64,000 bases of DNA, from positions 1 through 64,000 of the forward strand of contig JAHFCF010000002.1 of assembly GCA_023249645.1 (NCBI GenBank), written 5' to 3'. The position numbers were made by a program, and so were the translations under genes. Origin of the DNA: Elusimicrobiota bacterium. GTDB taxonomy: Bacteria; Elusimicrobiota; Elusimicrobia; UBA1565; UBA9628. The notes under the pieces were generated by a model, which saw only the letters and a program-made list of their open reading frames with translations, was not told the DNA's origin and searched no databases. How positions within the stretch are numbered: the first letter of the stretch is position 1; the number at the start of each line of letters is the position of its first letter. This document shows, one piece after another, positions 1 to 8,950 of the stretch.

Positions 1-2826
1 AAGACGAGGCTGCATTTTGAATACTCTGGCAAGAAAATCGACGAGTTCCTTGGGGATCGAAACAGATCGAGAGGCGACAAGTTGTTGGTACGACTCAAAG
101 ACTGCATCGGGGGGAACCCATGGGTGTCCATTCTCTGATGATGCGTTCATAAACTTGATTCTACTTCCAAGGATATCCGCATAGTCCTCCATTTCCTTGC
201 GCAATCTTTTCTCTATCTTGGGAGTTTGATCCCCTCCGGAGGCCGCAAAGCGCCGGATGGCCTGATACACCAGCTCTTCCAATCCCTGGCGCGTATTGGC
301 CAAAGGCAAGACCTGCCTGATAGACTGACAAAGCTTATGAATATCCGCTTCAAAAGTCTTGGCATCACTTTTCTCGCCGCACCAATAGCGCTGTTTGCAA
401 AGCAATATCAGTATGTTCTTGATGCCCTGATGCGTACGGGTACGAAAAGAGCGCTTCTGAAGAGACAGCTTCAGATTGGTATTAAAAAATTCACGCACAG
501 ATGCGACGGGGTAGTCAGCGCCCATTTCCACGGCGGCCGCCACACCACTCAATACTTCCAAATAAGAAGCTGTTGATTCCTTCAATCTCTTTTGCGACTC
601 TTGCCTCTCTTCTAGATCAAGATCAACTGGGAGGCTGATTCTGGATATCAATCGGGCTATATGCAAGGCTGCTGCTTCCTCCGCCTTCTTCATCTGCTCA
701 GCATCCAAGGACCCCATCAGGCTCGCCAATCGATCGCGAGCGAAGGCCTTTTCTTCGCCGGGCAAGAGCAGGAACGCGGCCGCATACCGCGCATAGACTT
801 TTGCCAGCGGGCCCCCGCTTGTATTGCCGAGACGGAATCTTGGATTGAACAACCCCCACTTCAAAAGCCCAGGAGCCACCTCCACGCCGAAACGCTCCTC
901 GGCGATCTTCACGGCCAGGTCCGCCACCTTCTTCATCCGGCGGGCCACCCACATGGCGCGCATGATCTCCAGATATTCTCCCGCGCCCTCATAGGCCCGC
1001 AGCCCGTCCAATTTGGGGAGGATCCGGCCCAACTGGTCCAGATCGACTTTGCCGCTCTCGATCTCCAAGATGCTTTGAAACAGCCTGGCTCGGACTTCGT
1101 GGACCGCTGATTGCCACAAACCCTCGACTTCTTTCTTAAAATCATTTAGCTTTTCCACACCGAGCCAATGAGGCTTAAATCTGACCCATGTCAGCACCCT
1201 ATCAGCCAGCAGCCTACCCACAGGCTCCAGCGCGAAAAGCTCCGCCTCTGTGGTGAGATCAAAGAACCGTATTTTGGTGAAAGTGCTTTCTTTCTTCCAA
1301 TCCGACCCGAAGTAATATTCCAAGAGCTCTTTAAATTCTTTCAGCCAAGGAGCATCGCTGGGCATGGGCTTGAAGGAGTGGATGGCCAGTTCGCTGCTTG
1401 AAAACTGGATGGAACGAGGGGCTTCCTTGATCAACTCAGACGGCCAAGCGAAATGAGATCGATACTCCGCGAGAATGGATTCAAATCCATCGGCCACGGT
1501 TTCGACTTTGGCATCGATGCTGTGGTCCGTAGGGTCGTATTTCAAAAGACCGGGCAGTGCGGCTAGCGCGGCCTTGCATCTCGACACAAGATCGCGCTGG
1601 CTCCACATGAACTGGAGATAGCCCAGCGGAAGCAGGGGGGCACTGCCCAGCACGAGCTCTTCAAGGACTTTTCTGCGCTGGACAAAATCCGTGGAAGACA
1701 CCTGCTGCAGCCTCCAGTCATAATAATCCTTGATCCTTAAAATGTGCGTGGCGAGATCCAAATTCCATCTCCGCTCAAACTCCTGCAGATATTCGTACTC
1801 CATCCCCTCGGATATTTCCGGCGCTTCGTGGAAGCCCTTGCTCGCGACCCGGCCTCCTTTCTTTGCCGGCTTGCCGTCATTGGAGAAGCGGCGGCGGGAA
1901 ACGAGTTCACCCAGAGAGCCCCGGGCCGAGAGATCGAAGAGGAGATGCCTGCGATCCAACTCCGCTCCGGCGCCTCTCAGGAATTGAAAAGATGGGATCA
2001 CTTCTCGAAGCTTCAGCTCGCGTATTTTCTGCGCCGCCTCTATCGGAGCGGGATCCGAAGCAATGTCTTTTTTGTCATACGCGCTTAAAGGAAGCCGGCT
2101 GTCGAAGATCGTGGTCCCATCCGGCTTCTTCATCGTCAACGCTTCACCTTCGCCGATCTGAATGGTCTGCTGGCCATCGGTCTTGACGACCCCTTTCTCG
2201 TCATAGGAAACCGCGTAAAATCCCTCCGAGAGCGCCCGCACATGCCCCTGCACAGCTTCCATGAGGAGTTTCGGCTCCATGGCCGCCAAGAGACTACCGA
2301 CAGCCGCCAACTGGTTTCTTTTATTCTGCGCCAAGAAATACCTATCCCGTCTTTCCAGCGACTCCGCTTTCCATTGATACTCGGCCACGTTGCCCCAGTT
2401 GATCTCCGCTGCAGAGACGCGCTTTAAATAATCAGCCGCCTCCCGCTCCGCGTCCTTCTCTGTCTGGGCAAAAGCCGCCTTGGCCAAGCGCAAGGCCCTT
2501 TTCTCAGGCTCCTCTTTCTTGCCGTCGATCATCAGATCCGGAGCGTTCATCAATGCGCGGCTGTTCCTCATGAATCTGTCGACATAATAACCGTCGCTGT
2601 TGATATCGATTTTCACCAGCTCATCCATGGCCAAAGGCAGCCCCAGCTTGGCGGCTCCATCCTGACGAATCGCTTGGTAGACAGATGCCATGAAAGGAGG
2701 TGGGTAAGTCCAGCCCTCACTAAAGACGACTCCTGCCAGTGCCGGCTGGACAGAGGCAAAGACAAGACAGCCAGAGAGAAGGCCTGCCATGACCTTATGA
2801 AAGAAGTCTGGTATGTGCCTGGTCAT
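1..2826 (-). CDS. Large exported protein of unknown function, partial (runs off left edge); paralogue of the next gene
   Basis: The reading frame is open from an ATG at 2826 to the window edge (942 codons, no stop), so the C-terminus is missing. The N-terminus has basic residues, a hydrophobic core and an AxA-like site (VQPALAG), a Sec signal peptide. It is clearly related to the gene at 2826-7313: both share the stretches SRRRFSNDGKPAKKGG, IKDYYDWRL, FSSSELAI and QSILEIESGK in the same order. It lacks about 30 residues that in the neighbour hold a CxxC pair. Its ATG overlaps the neighbour's TGA as ATGA, so it is translationally coupled and last in the operon here. I recognise no family. The near-identical motifs in tandem argue for local gene duplication followed by divergence; there is no frameshift, so I do not call it a pseudogene. 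Confidence 0.8.
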   Translation of the reverse strand, partial: MTRHIPDFFHKVMAGLLSGCLVFASVQPALAGVVFSEGWTYPPPFMASVYQAIRQDGAAKLGLPLAMDELVKIDINSDGYYVDRFMRNSRALMNAPDLMIDGKKEEPEKRALRLAKAAFAQTEKDAEREAADYLKRVSAAEINWGNVAEYQWKAESLERRDRYFLAQNKRNQLAAVGSLLAAMEPKLLMEAVQGHVRALSEGFYAVSYDEKGVVKTDGQQTIQIGEGEALTMKKPDGTTIFDSRLPLSAYDKKDIASDPAPIEAAQKIRELKLREVIPSFQFLRGAGAELDRRHLLFDLSARGSLGELVSRRRFSNDGKPAKKGGRVASKGFHEAPEISEGMEYEYLQEFERRWNLDLATHILRIKDYYDWRLQQVSSTDFVQRRKVLEELVLGSAPLLPLGYLQFMWSQRDLVSRCKAALAALPGLLKYDPTDHSIDAKVETVADGFESILAEYRSHFAWPSELIKEAPRSIQFSSSELAIHSFKPMPSDAPWLKEFKELLEYYFGSDWKKESTFTKIRFFDLTTEAELFALEPVGRLLADRVLTWVRFKPHWLGVEKLNDFKKEVEGLWQSAVHEVRARLFQSILEIESGKVDLDQLGRILPKLDGLRAYEGAGEYLEIMRAMWVARRMKKVADLAVKIAEERFGVEVAPGLLKWGLFNPRFRLGNTSGGPLAKVYARYAAAFLLLPGEEKAFARDRLASLMGSLDAEQMKKAEEAAALHIARLISRISLPVDLDLEERQESQKRLKESTASYLEVLSGVAAAVEMGADYPVASVREFFNTNLKLSLQKRSFRTRTHQGIKNILILLCKQRYWCGEKSDAKTFEADIHKLCQSIRQVLPLANTRQGLEELVYQAIRRFAASGGDQTPKIEKRLRKEMEDYADILGSRIKFMNASSENGHPWVPPDAVFESYQQLVASRSVSIPKELVDFLARVFKMQPRL

Positions 2827-5800
2827 CATAAGTAGGTAATCTTCCCGGCGTTTTCTGGATTGGGTGGCCGCATAAGATCGGCAAAATCCTTTCTCAGTTT
2901 CCTCAGCTTGTCGACTATTTCTTTAAAGCCAGGCTTGGCCGACCATGTGCCGCTTTTATCGTCCCGCTGAGCTAACATCCTCCGGAGTTCTTCTGGGGGA
3001 GCCTCCTGCGCTTTTTTATAGAACACAGCCCTCAAGACCTCCAAACTCTCGACGTTCTTCCTAAAAGAACCGCCGCCCAAGGAGAGCATCCCCTGCTTGG
3101 CCTTGGGATTGATGTCCCGCACCTCGCCATAAAAAGAAGCCAGCTGTGCCAAGCCGATCAGACCGGGACATCTCTGGCTGGCCAACACGGCCATCTCTCC
3201 CAGCTTCTTTAATGTGAAGGAAAGCACCTCCTCTTTGGAATCGTCGAATTTTCCCTCCTTATCCCAATTCAGAATGAATGCAATTGTCCCGAATCCTTCC
3301 TTTAGAAAAGGAACAAACTCTTGGGAGATCATATCTGACCGCACGTCGATCAGCTGTTTATACAGATCCAATGTATCCCTGATCCGTCTTTTGGGAAACC
3401 AGCCATGCGGCAATTGGATGGAGTTATCGAGGTCAAGCCGCACGATCTCATAGAGAGGCCAACTGCTCCAACCCGGTTCCAGCGTTCTGTCCTTGGGCAA
3501 ATGAGCCGTCATAATCTCCAGCAATATCCGTTCGAAGTCCTTAGATGCGATTTGCGGACTATCATTTAATACTTGGCTGATTTTTTGAGCGCTTTCAAAA
3601 GCAGCCTGAGAGTCAAAACGGTTGGAAGCCTTCAAAGACTCGGCCAATTTCACCAATGACTCCGTGCTTTCCTGCGTGGATTTTTGCGAAACGCCCGCTT
3701 TCCTTGTTCCTATTTCTGGATACTGGAAGTGCATGGCGTCAGAGAAATCCTTGCTCTGTTTCTCCAGCCTAGCGACGATGTCTGCATACTCGGGCTTGGC
3801 CGACCATTTCTCGCTTTCGGCATCCAATTTTGCGAGAGCCTCCCTCACCGCTTCGACGTGAGCTGCCCGAGCCCACTCATAGATCGCCTCGCGCAAATTG
3901 GCCTTGGTATCTTCGATGTTCTTCCTAAGATGATTGCTTCTCAAAAGCGGCACCATGCCGACCTGGTGGGCGTCCAGAGCCGCAGAATTGATGGAACACA
4001 AACCGCGCTCAAACGAAGCCAACTCGGCGAACGACAACAGAGCAGGCCGCTGTTTAGAAACCAGGGCCATGATCTCACTTAATTGTTTCAAGGCAAAAGC
4101 CAATGCCTCGTCCCCTTCGCGATCCCCAAGCCCGCCGAAGGACGACCGGAGAACAATCGGCTGTGTGCCGAATCCTGCCTCCTGCAAGAAAAAAAGATTT
4201 AGAGAAATCGCATCCGGACTGGATGCGATCAACTGCTTGTACTGGTCGAAGGCGTCTCTGATCCGCTTGGTGGGAACCCAGCCATCCGGTGTCTGTTCCC
4301 GATATTCTGGGGCGAGCGGATGGATACTGCTTGACAGACGAGAAGAATAGTCCTCATCACCACGCTTAGGCGTGCGCACTCTATCCTTGAATTTTAAAAA
4401 ATAGCCCCTTATTTCCTTACGCAATTTCTCCTCCACGCTCTTGGAATCGGTTTCGATAGCCGTTGGCGGCCTTGAAGCCTTCCAGGGATCTCCACTCGCC
4501 GGGGCTTTATCCCATCTCTCTCGCGCAAAGCGATTGATCGCCTGCTGAAATATCTCTTCCAATCCCTCCGGCGTATTGGCCAAACTCAAAGACTGCCTGA
4601 CAGACTGGAATAGTGTCTGCATATCCGCTCTAAAGCTTCCCTTGGCCTGGGCAGAATCATAATGATAGGAGAAGAGCTTCACTAGGGTAGTCCTCAGCAA
4701 GACCAACTCAGGATAAGCAGTACCGAGAGTCTCCTTGTCAAGATTCAGGGCCTTGATCGTTCTATCGTCAAAAGTTTTTTGGTTCTCCACCAAGGGCCGT
4801 TGTTCCACTGCTTCCATAAGCCGCAATGCCTCAAAATAAGGCGCGCGCACTTTCTCCGTCTCCTTGTCCGACGCTTCTTTTACTTCCTGGTCGCTATCTT
4901 TCTCCCGACTGATTTTTGCGAGCAGCTTGGCGATCAGCAAAGCTGTCTTTTCCTCCGCCCTCCGCAGCGCATCCGGATGCAGGGAACCCAAGCTCTGCGC
5001 CAATGCCTGGCCAGGAAAAATCTTGCCAGTGCCGGGAAAGAGCAGGAACGCTGCCGCATACAGCGCGTAGATGTTTTCCTGCGGGACCTTATCCTTATCA
5101 GCCAGGAAAAGAGGGGGGACATGAGCGGGATTGAACAACCCCAATTTCAAGAGGCGAGCCACTCCCGGCGCCACCTCCACCCCAAAACGCTCCTCGGCAA
5201 GCTGCACCGCCCGGTCCGCCACCTTCTGCATGCGGCGCGCCACCCACATGGTGCGCATGGTGTCCAGCAACTCTACCGCGCCCTCATAGAGGTTGAGCCC
5301 TTGCAATTTGGGGAGGATCTGGCCCAGCTGGTCGACATCGATCTTCCCGCTCTCGATCTCCAGAATGCTTTGGAACAGCCTGGCTTGAACTTCCGGGGCC
5401 GCGGATTTCCCAAACTCATTGACTTCATCCATGAATTTGTACTGCTCCTCTATCTTCATCAGGTCCGTCAAATTTCTTCTCCCTTTCAACTTCCTGTCTC
5501 CCCAAGCCATCTGGCTCAGCGGCCCTAGCGCGACAAGCATGGTTGCATCGGTTAAATCGGAGAATCTTATCCTATTGAAAAAGACCTCCTCCTTCCCTCT
5601 CGTTTTATATGGGTTGAGATACTCAAAAGATTTTGCAAGCGCTTGGACCCAAGCAGCATCGCTAGGCGCCGGCTTGAAGGAATTGATGGCCAATTCGCTG
5701 CTGGAAAACTTCACAGGAACGGACTGTCCGGCGAGCGCCTTCATGCATAACATATTTGTCACGCCATACAGGGGCAGCCCGAGGGCGCGGTGTACGAGAC

Positions 5801-7313
5801 AAGACGCGCACACAGTCCCGCCATCCTTGCCCAGAAAATCCAACATGGAAAAATACGATTTATACTCTTCAAGAATGAGCTTGAAATCTCCAATGGCGGA
5901 GGAGATCGGGTCAGGGCAGATCATCACATGCGCAAGGACCGGGTGGGTGAATGCGGGCCCGATCGAGACATTCTCCGATATAGCCTCTAGGGCGGATTGA
6001 ACTAAACCCAGAGGAAGCAAGGGAGCGCTGCCCAGCGCAAGCTCCACCAGGACCTTCCGACGCTGGATGAAATCTGTGGCCGGCACCTGCTCCAGCCTCC
6101 AATCGTAATAATCCTTGATCTTTAAAATATGCACAGCGAGGTCTCTATCCAATTTCTCCTTGAACTTGCGGAGCTCCGCAGACTCCATCCCCTCGGCTGT
6201 TTCCGGCTCTTCGCGAAATCCCTTGCTCGCGAGCCGCCCTCCTTTCTTTGCCGGCTTGCCATCATTGGGGAAACGGCGCCGGGAGACGATCTCAGAAAGA
6301 GAGCCCCGGGGCGAGAGATTGAACTCGAGATTCCTCTGATCCAACGTCATTCCATACCCTCTCAGGATTTCGAAAGATGGGATCACCTCACGGAGCTTGA
6401 GCTCATGAATCTTCCGAGACTCCTTCGTTTCCAGGAGACCAGGCTTCCCAGAGAAATCCGTTTGGGCGATCTTTTGCTGATAGGCAGCCACCGTCTCGCT
6501 GCTCGACCTCGGCACCCGGCTGTCAAAAACCGTCTCACCGGCATCGGTCTTCACCACGAGGGTCTTCCCTTCATCCATCAAGGTCAAGGTCCCCTTATCC
6601 CGGGTTGTCACGAAGGTTTCCTGCCCCTTCTCAGAAGTTTCGAAGGAGACGGTCTGGTGTCCTTCCGTAACCGCCCGGAGATGGCCCTGGATAGATTCAA
6701 AGGCGAGTTGAGGCTCCTGAGCCTCCAAAAGACTCTTCACAGCCATCAGCTGGTGGCTTCTCGTCACCGTCAGAAAATATTTGTTCCTTTCCGCGATTTT
6801 CTCAGCTTCCTCTTTGTAGGCGGCCACATTGCCCCAGTTGAGCTCCGCTTGAGAGACCCTCTGCAAATAATCAACCGCCTCCTGCTCCGCGTCCTTCTCC
6901 GTCTTCGCAAAAGCCTCTTCAGCCAGTCTCAGATTCTTTTGCTCCGCGTGCTCTTTGACGCCATTCCTGATCCTGCCAGGGTCTTTATTCAACGCTTCTC
7001 GATTCTGGATGAATTTTTCGACATAGATCGCATTCGTGTCCTTGGAAAATCCAAGCGCGGCCAATTGATTGAACTGCACCGGCAGTCCAAGGTTTTCAGC
7101 TCCTTGATCACGGATCATTCGAAAGGCGGAATGAAGGGAATCAGGCAGCATGGCAAAGGGATTGCGTCGAACGGGATCCTGGACACTGGTATGTGTGCTC
7201 CCCCCAAGCATTCCATTGGGACCCGCGAAGGCCGGTTGGAGAGAGGAAAAAACCAAGCAGCCAGAGAGAAAAGCCGCCAAGGTTTTATGGATAAAAACTA
7301 CCTTTCCATTCAT
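2826..7313 (-). CDS. Very large exported protein of unknown function (1495 aa) with C-terminal internal duplication
   Basis: A 1495-residue protein with a Sec-type signal peptide (basic start, LAAFLSGCLVFSSLQPAFAG). Most of the chain is charged and predicted helical, with many Lys/Glu-rich segments (about residues 100-190 and 340-400). Around residues 495-530 there is a cysteine-bearing segment (CASC and a later Cys) that is absent from the tandem paralogue. The last third holds two related blocks, about residues 1011-1194 and 1304-1481, sharing KRIRD, YKQLI, FGT, LASF, RKN and WSAKP. No catalytic motif or transmembrane segment beyond the signal was seen, so it is probably periplasmic, at the cell surface or secreted. 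It follows lptB by 96 bases, in which lies an array of three short dyad repeats. Function unknown; it could be a scaffold or surface protein, but that is a guess. Confidence 0.85.
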   Translation of the reverse strand: MNGKVVFIHKTLAAFLSGCLVFSSLQPAFAGPNGMLGGSTHTSVQDPVRRNPFAMLPDSLHSAFRMIRDQGAENLGLPVQFNQLAALGFSKDTNAIYVEKFIQNREALNKDPGRIRNGVKEHAEQKNLRLAEEAFAKTEKDAEQEAVDYLQRVSQAELNWGNVAAYKEEAEKIAERNKYFLTVTRSHQLMAVKSLLEAQEPQLAFESIQGHLRAVTEGHQTVSFETSEKGQETFVTTRDKGTLTLMDEGKTLVVKTDAGETVFDSRVPRSSSETVAAYQQKIAQTDFSGKPGLLETKESRKIHELKLREVIPSFEILRGYGMTLDQRNLEFNLSPRGSLSEIVSRRRFPNDGKPAKKGGRLASKGFREEPETAEGMESAELRKFKEKLDRDLAVHILKIKDYYDWRLEQVPATDFIQRRKVLVELALGSAPLLPLGLVQSALEAISENVSIGPAFTHPVLAHVMICPDPISSAIGDFKLILEEYKSYFSMLDFLGKDGGTVCASCLVHRALGLPLYGVTNMLCMKALAGQSVPVKFSSSELAINSFKPAPSDAAWVQALAKSFEYLNPYKTRGKEEVFFNRIRFSDLTDATMLVALGPLSQMAWGDRKLKGRRNLTDLMKIEEQYKFMDEVNEFGKSAAPEVQARLFQSILEIESGKIDVDQLGQILPKLQGLNLYEGAVELLDTMRTMWVARRMQKVADRAVQLAEERFGVEVAPGVARLLKLGLFNPAHVPPLFLADKDKVPQENIYALYAAAFLLFPGTGKIFPGQALAQSLGSLHPDALRRAEEKTALLIAKLLAKISREKDSDQEVKEASDKETEKVRAPYFEALRLMEAVEQRPLVENQKTFDDRTIKALNLDKETLGTAYPELVLLRTTLVKLFSYHYDSAQAKGSFRADMQTLFQSVRQSLSLANTPEGLEEIFQQAINRFARERWDKAPASGDPWKASRPPTAIETDSKSVEEKLRKEIRGYFLKFKDRVRTPKRGDEDYSSRLSSSIHPLAPEYREQTPDGWVPTKRIRDAFDQYKQLIASSPDAISLNLFFLQEAGFGTQPIVLRSSFGGLGDREGDEALAFALKQLSEIMALVSKQRPALLSFAELASFERGLCSINSAALDAHQVGMVPLLRSNHLRKNIEDTKANLREAIYEWARAAHVEAVREALAKLDAESEKWSAKPEYADIVARLEKQSKDFSDAMHFQYPEIGTRKAGVSQKSTQESTESLVKLAESLKASNRFDSQAAFESAQKISQVLNDSPQIASKDFERILLEIMTAHLPKDRTLEPGWSSWPLYEIVRLDLDNSIQLPHGWFPKRRIRDTLDLYKQLIDVRSDMISQEFVPFLKEGFGTIAFILNWDKEGKFDDSKEEVLSFTLKKLGEMAVLASQRCPGLIGLAQLASFYGEVRDINPKAKQGMLSLGGGSFRKNVESLEVLRAVFYKKAQEAPPEELRRMLAQRDDKSGTWSAKPGFKEIVDKLRKLRKDFADLMRPPNPENAGKITYL

Positions 7314-7349
7314 TTCCTTAATAGTGTAAGGAAACCAGGAAAATCCGCA

Positions 7350-7412
7350 GGTGTCTTTAGACCTAGAAAGGAGGGTAAAAAGGACCTATTTCAAGATGGG
7401 TCCAAAGCCCTA
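7350..7412 (-). repeat. Array of three TAGGnC...CC dyad repeats upstream of the 1495-aa gene
   Basis: Read on the minus strand, the copies are TAGGGCTTTGGACCC (7412-7398), TAGGTCCTTTTTACCC (7388-7373) and TAGGTCTAAAGACACC (7365-7350), with starts 24 and 23 bases apart. The TAG of the first copy is the stop codon of lptB. The last copy ends 36 bases before the ATG at 7313. Similar arrays precede the genes starting at 25285, 40474 and 52608. Whether it acts as DNA (operator) or RNA (leader) cannot be told from sequence. Confidence 0.6.
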
Positions 7413-8129
7413 GATCTTAAAATCCTGCCCCAGGTAGAGTTCCCGGGCCTTGGGGTCGTCCAAAAGCTGCTTGGAGTTTCCCTCGACGAGGATCTTGCCG
7501 TCGAACATCAGATAGGCGCGGTCGATGATGGGCAGGGTCTCGCGCACGTTGTGGTCCGTGATGAGGATGCCGATGCCGCGTTCCTTCAGGCGCGAGATCA
7601 TGTCCTTAAGTTCGCCCACGGTGATGGGGTCGATGCCCACGAAGGGCTCATCCAGAAGGATGAGCTTGGGATCGCTGATCATGGCCCGCGCGACCTCCAG
7701 GCGCCGCTTCTCCCCGCCGGACAAAGTCCAAGCCTTCTGGCGCCTCAGCTCCCAGAGCCCGAATTCCTCCAAAAGTTCCTTGACCCGGCGCATCTGCTCA
7801 AAGCGGCTTGAGATCGTGCGTTCCAAGATCGCGCGCAGATTCTCATCCACGGTGAGTCCCCTGAAGACCGTCGGCTCCTGCGCCAGATAGCCCAGGCCGC
7901 GCCGCGAGCGCGCGAACATGGGAAGCGCGGTCACGTCCTCGCCGTCCATGGCGATGACGCCGGCCTCGGGCCGGATGAAGCCGGCCAGGCTGTAGAAGGT
8001 CGTGGTCTTGCCCGCCCCGTTGGGGCCCAGCAGGCCCACGATCTCGCCGGAGGAGACCTCCAACGAGATGCCTTGGACGACCTGCCTCTCGTCGTAATAC
8101 TTGCGGATCTCGTGGGCTGAAAGTTTCAT
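7410..8129 (-). CDS. lptB: LPS export ABC transporter ATP-binding protein LptB
   Basis: A 239-residue ABC ATPase that powers extraction of LPS from the inner membrane with LptFG. Walker A is GPNGAGKTT (about residue 35), the signature is LSGGEKRR, Walker B is LILLDEPFVGIDP and the switch His lies in ITDHNVRET. The length and the DHNVRETL tail region match LptB rather than a generic ABC protein. It overlaps lptA by ATGA (8126-8129) and closes the conserved kdsA-lptC-lptA-lptB order. LptF and LptG are not in the window. The TAG stop is also the first base triplet of the dyad array upstream of the 1495-aa gene. Confidence 0.95.
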   Translation of the reverse strand: MKLSAHEIRKYYDERQVVQGISLEVSSGEIVGLLGPNGAGKTTTFYSLAGFIRPEAGVIAMDGEDVTALPMFARSRRGLGYLAQEPTVFRGLTVDENLRAILERTISSRFEQMRRVKELLEEFGLWELRRQKAWTLSGGEKRRLEVARAMISDPKLILLDEPFVGIDPITVGELKDMISRLKERGIGILITDHNVRETLPIIDRAYLMFDGKILVEGNSKQLLDDPKARELYLGQDFKI

Positions 8130-8950
8130 TTGAGCATCTTCTCCGGGTTGTCTTTGAACTTGATCCAGCCATGCGTCTGGCCGTCAGCCTGAAAACGGTC
8201 CGGATTCTGCAGCGCGGCCAGGGTCGTGCCCTGCACGGCGCCTGTCCAGCCTCCTTCCATGACATGAAGGACCGGCCGATCCTGGGAAACGGTCAAGACC
8301 TGCTGGAGCGCGTCGTAGTCCGCCGCGCCGCCCCACAGCTCGGCGCGCGGCCCCCCAACATGGACCCCGCCGCTTAGATGCGCGCGCTCTTGGCCTTCCC
8401 ACTCCAGACGCTGGGCCGTGCCCTCGTCCGGGGGGGGGCCGGCCACCGGAAGGCGCTGAAAAGAGATCGGACCGCCATGGGCGCCGATGAGCCAGCCGCG
8501 CTTGGTCTTCTGATCGTATTGGGCCTCTTCGCCGTTGATCGCGATGCGGTCGCCGGACTTGAGCGTCTCGTCGAGCTTCACATGGCCGCGGGCGTTCCAG
8601 ATCTGGGTCGCGTGGCGCAAGAGCGCCCAATCCGCCGTGAGGATGCGCGGACCCTGGCGATAGCTCACCTCGCCGATGAACTCCTCCTCGCGCTGAGGAG
8701 CTCGGCGCACCAGCCATTCCTTGCTGCGGACCACGCCGCCGACAACGGCAGGCAAGGGCGGCGGTTCTCTTTTCACAGCGGGCGAAGGTCCGCCGTCTCT
8801 TGAGCTCGCTGTTTCTCCTTGCACGGAGGGGATGGCAGCCCATACCAAAACAATCAAGATAAGAAAAATTAAAAATGGTTTACAATCGAGCGTAGCACTG
8901 TGTCCGGACACAGTGCCCGAGAAAATCGTGCTCGATTGCGGCCGCCTCAC
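8126..8950 (-). CDS. lptA: LptA/OstA-like periplasmic LPS transport protein
   Basis: A 274-residue protein between lptC and lptB. An N-terminal hydrophobic segment (about residues 25-45, KPFLIFLILIVLVWAAIP) should act as signal or anchor. The body is rich in beta-strand patterns typical of the OstA/LptA jellyroll (for example ARGHVKLDETLKSGDRI and GEEAQYDQKTKRGWLIGA). It is longer than E. coli LptA (about 185 residues), and the middle repeats the strand pattern, so it may hold extra jellyroll turns. The start taken is the GTG at 8950, which forms a GTGA overlap with the lptC stop. The first 22 codons are unusual: they are encoded by nested inverted repeats and precede an unusually AT-rich stretch, so a later start is possible. 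Function from context and family pattern. Confidence 0.75.
   Translation of the reverse strand: MRRPQSSTIFSGTVSGHSATLDCKPFLIFLILIVLVWAAIPSVQGETASSRDGGPSPAVKREPPPLPAVVGGVVRSKEWLVRRAPQREEEFIGEVSYRQGPRILTADWALLRHATQIWNARGHVKLDETLKSGDRIAINGEEAQYDQKTKRGWLIGAHGGPISFQRLPVAGPPPDEGTAQRLEWEGQERAHLSGGVHVGGPRAELWGGAADYDALQQVLTVSQDRPVLHVMEGGWTGAVQGTTLAALQNPDRFQADGQTHGWIKFKDNPEKMLK
8883..8938. repeat. Nested inverted repeats at the 5' end of lptA
   Basis: Outer 9-base arms CAATCGAGC (8883-8891) and GCTCGATTG (8930-8938) flank a perfect 22-base palindrome at 8895-8916 with half-site GCACTGTGTCC. The structure covers codons 5 to 23 of the annotated lptA start region. As RNA it would give a strong stem-loop just after the start codon. 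Confidence 0.8.

Noticed and set aside
1-2826. Pseudogene call for the left paralogue
   Set aside because: The frame is open for 942 codons to the edge with an intact signal peptide; only the window limit truncates it.
6129-7811. A 560-codon open frame on the plus strand
   Set aside because: Crosses three minus-strand features (1495-aa gene, dyad array, lptB) and has no recognisable motif.
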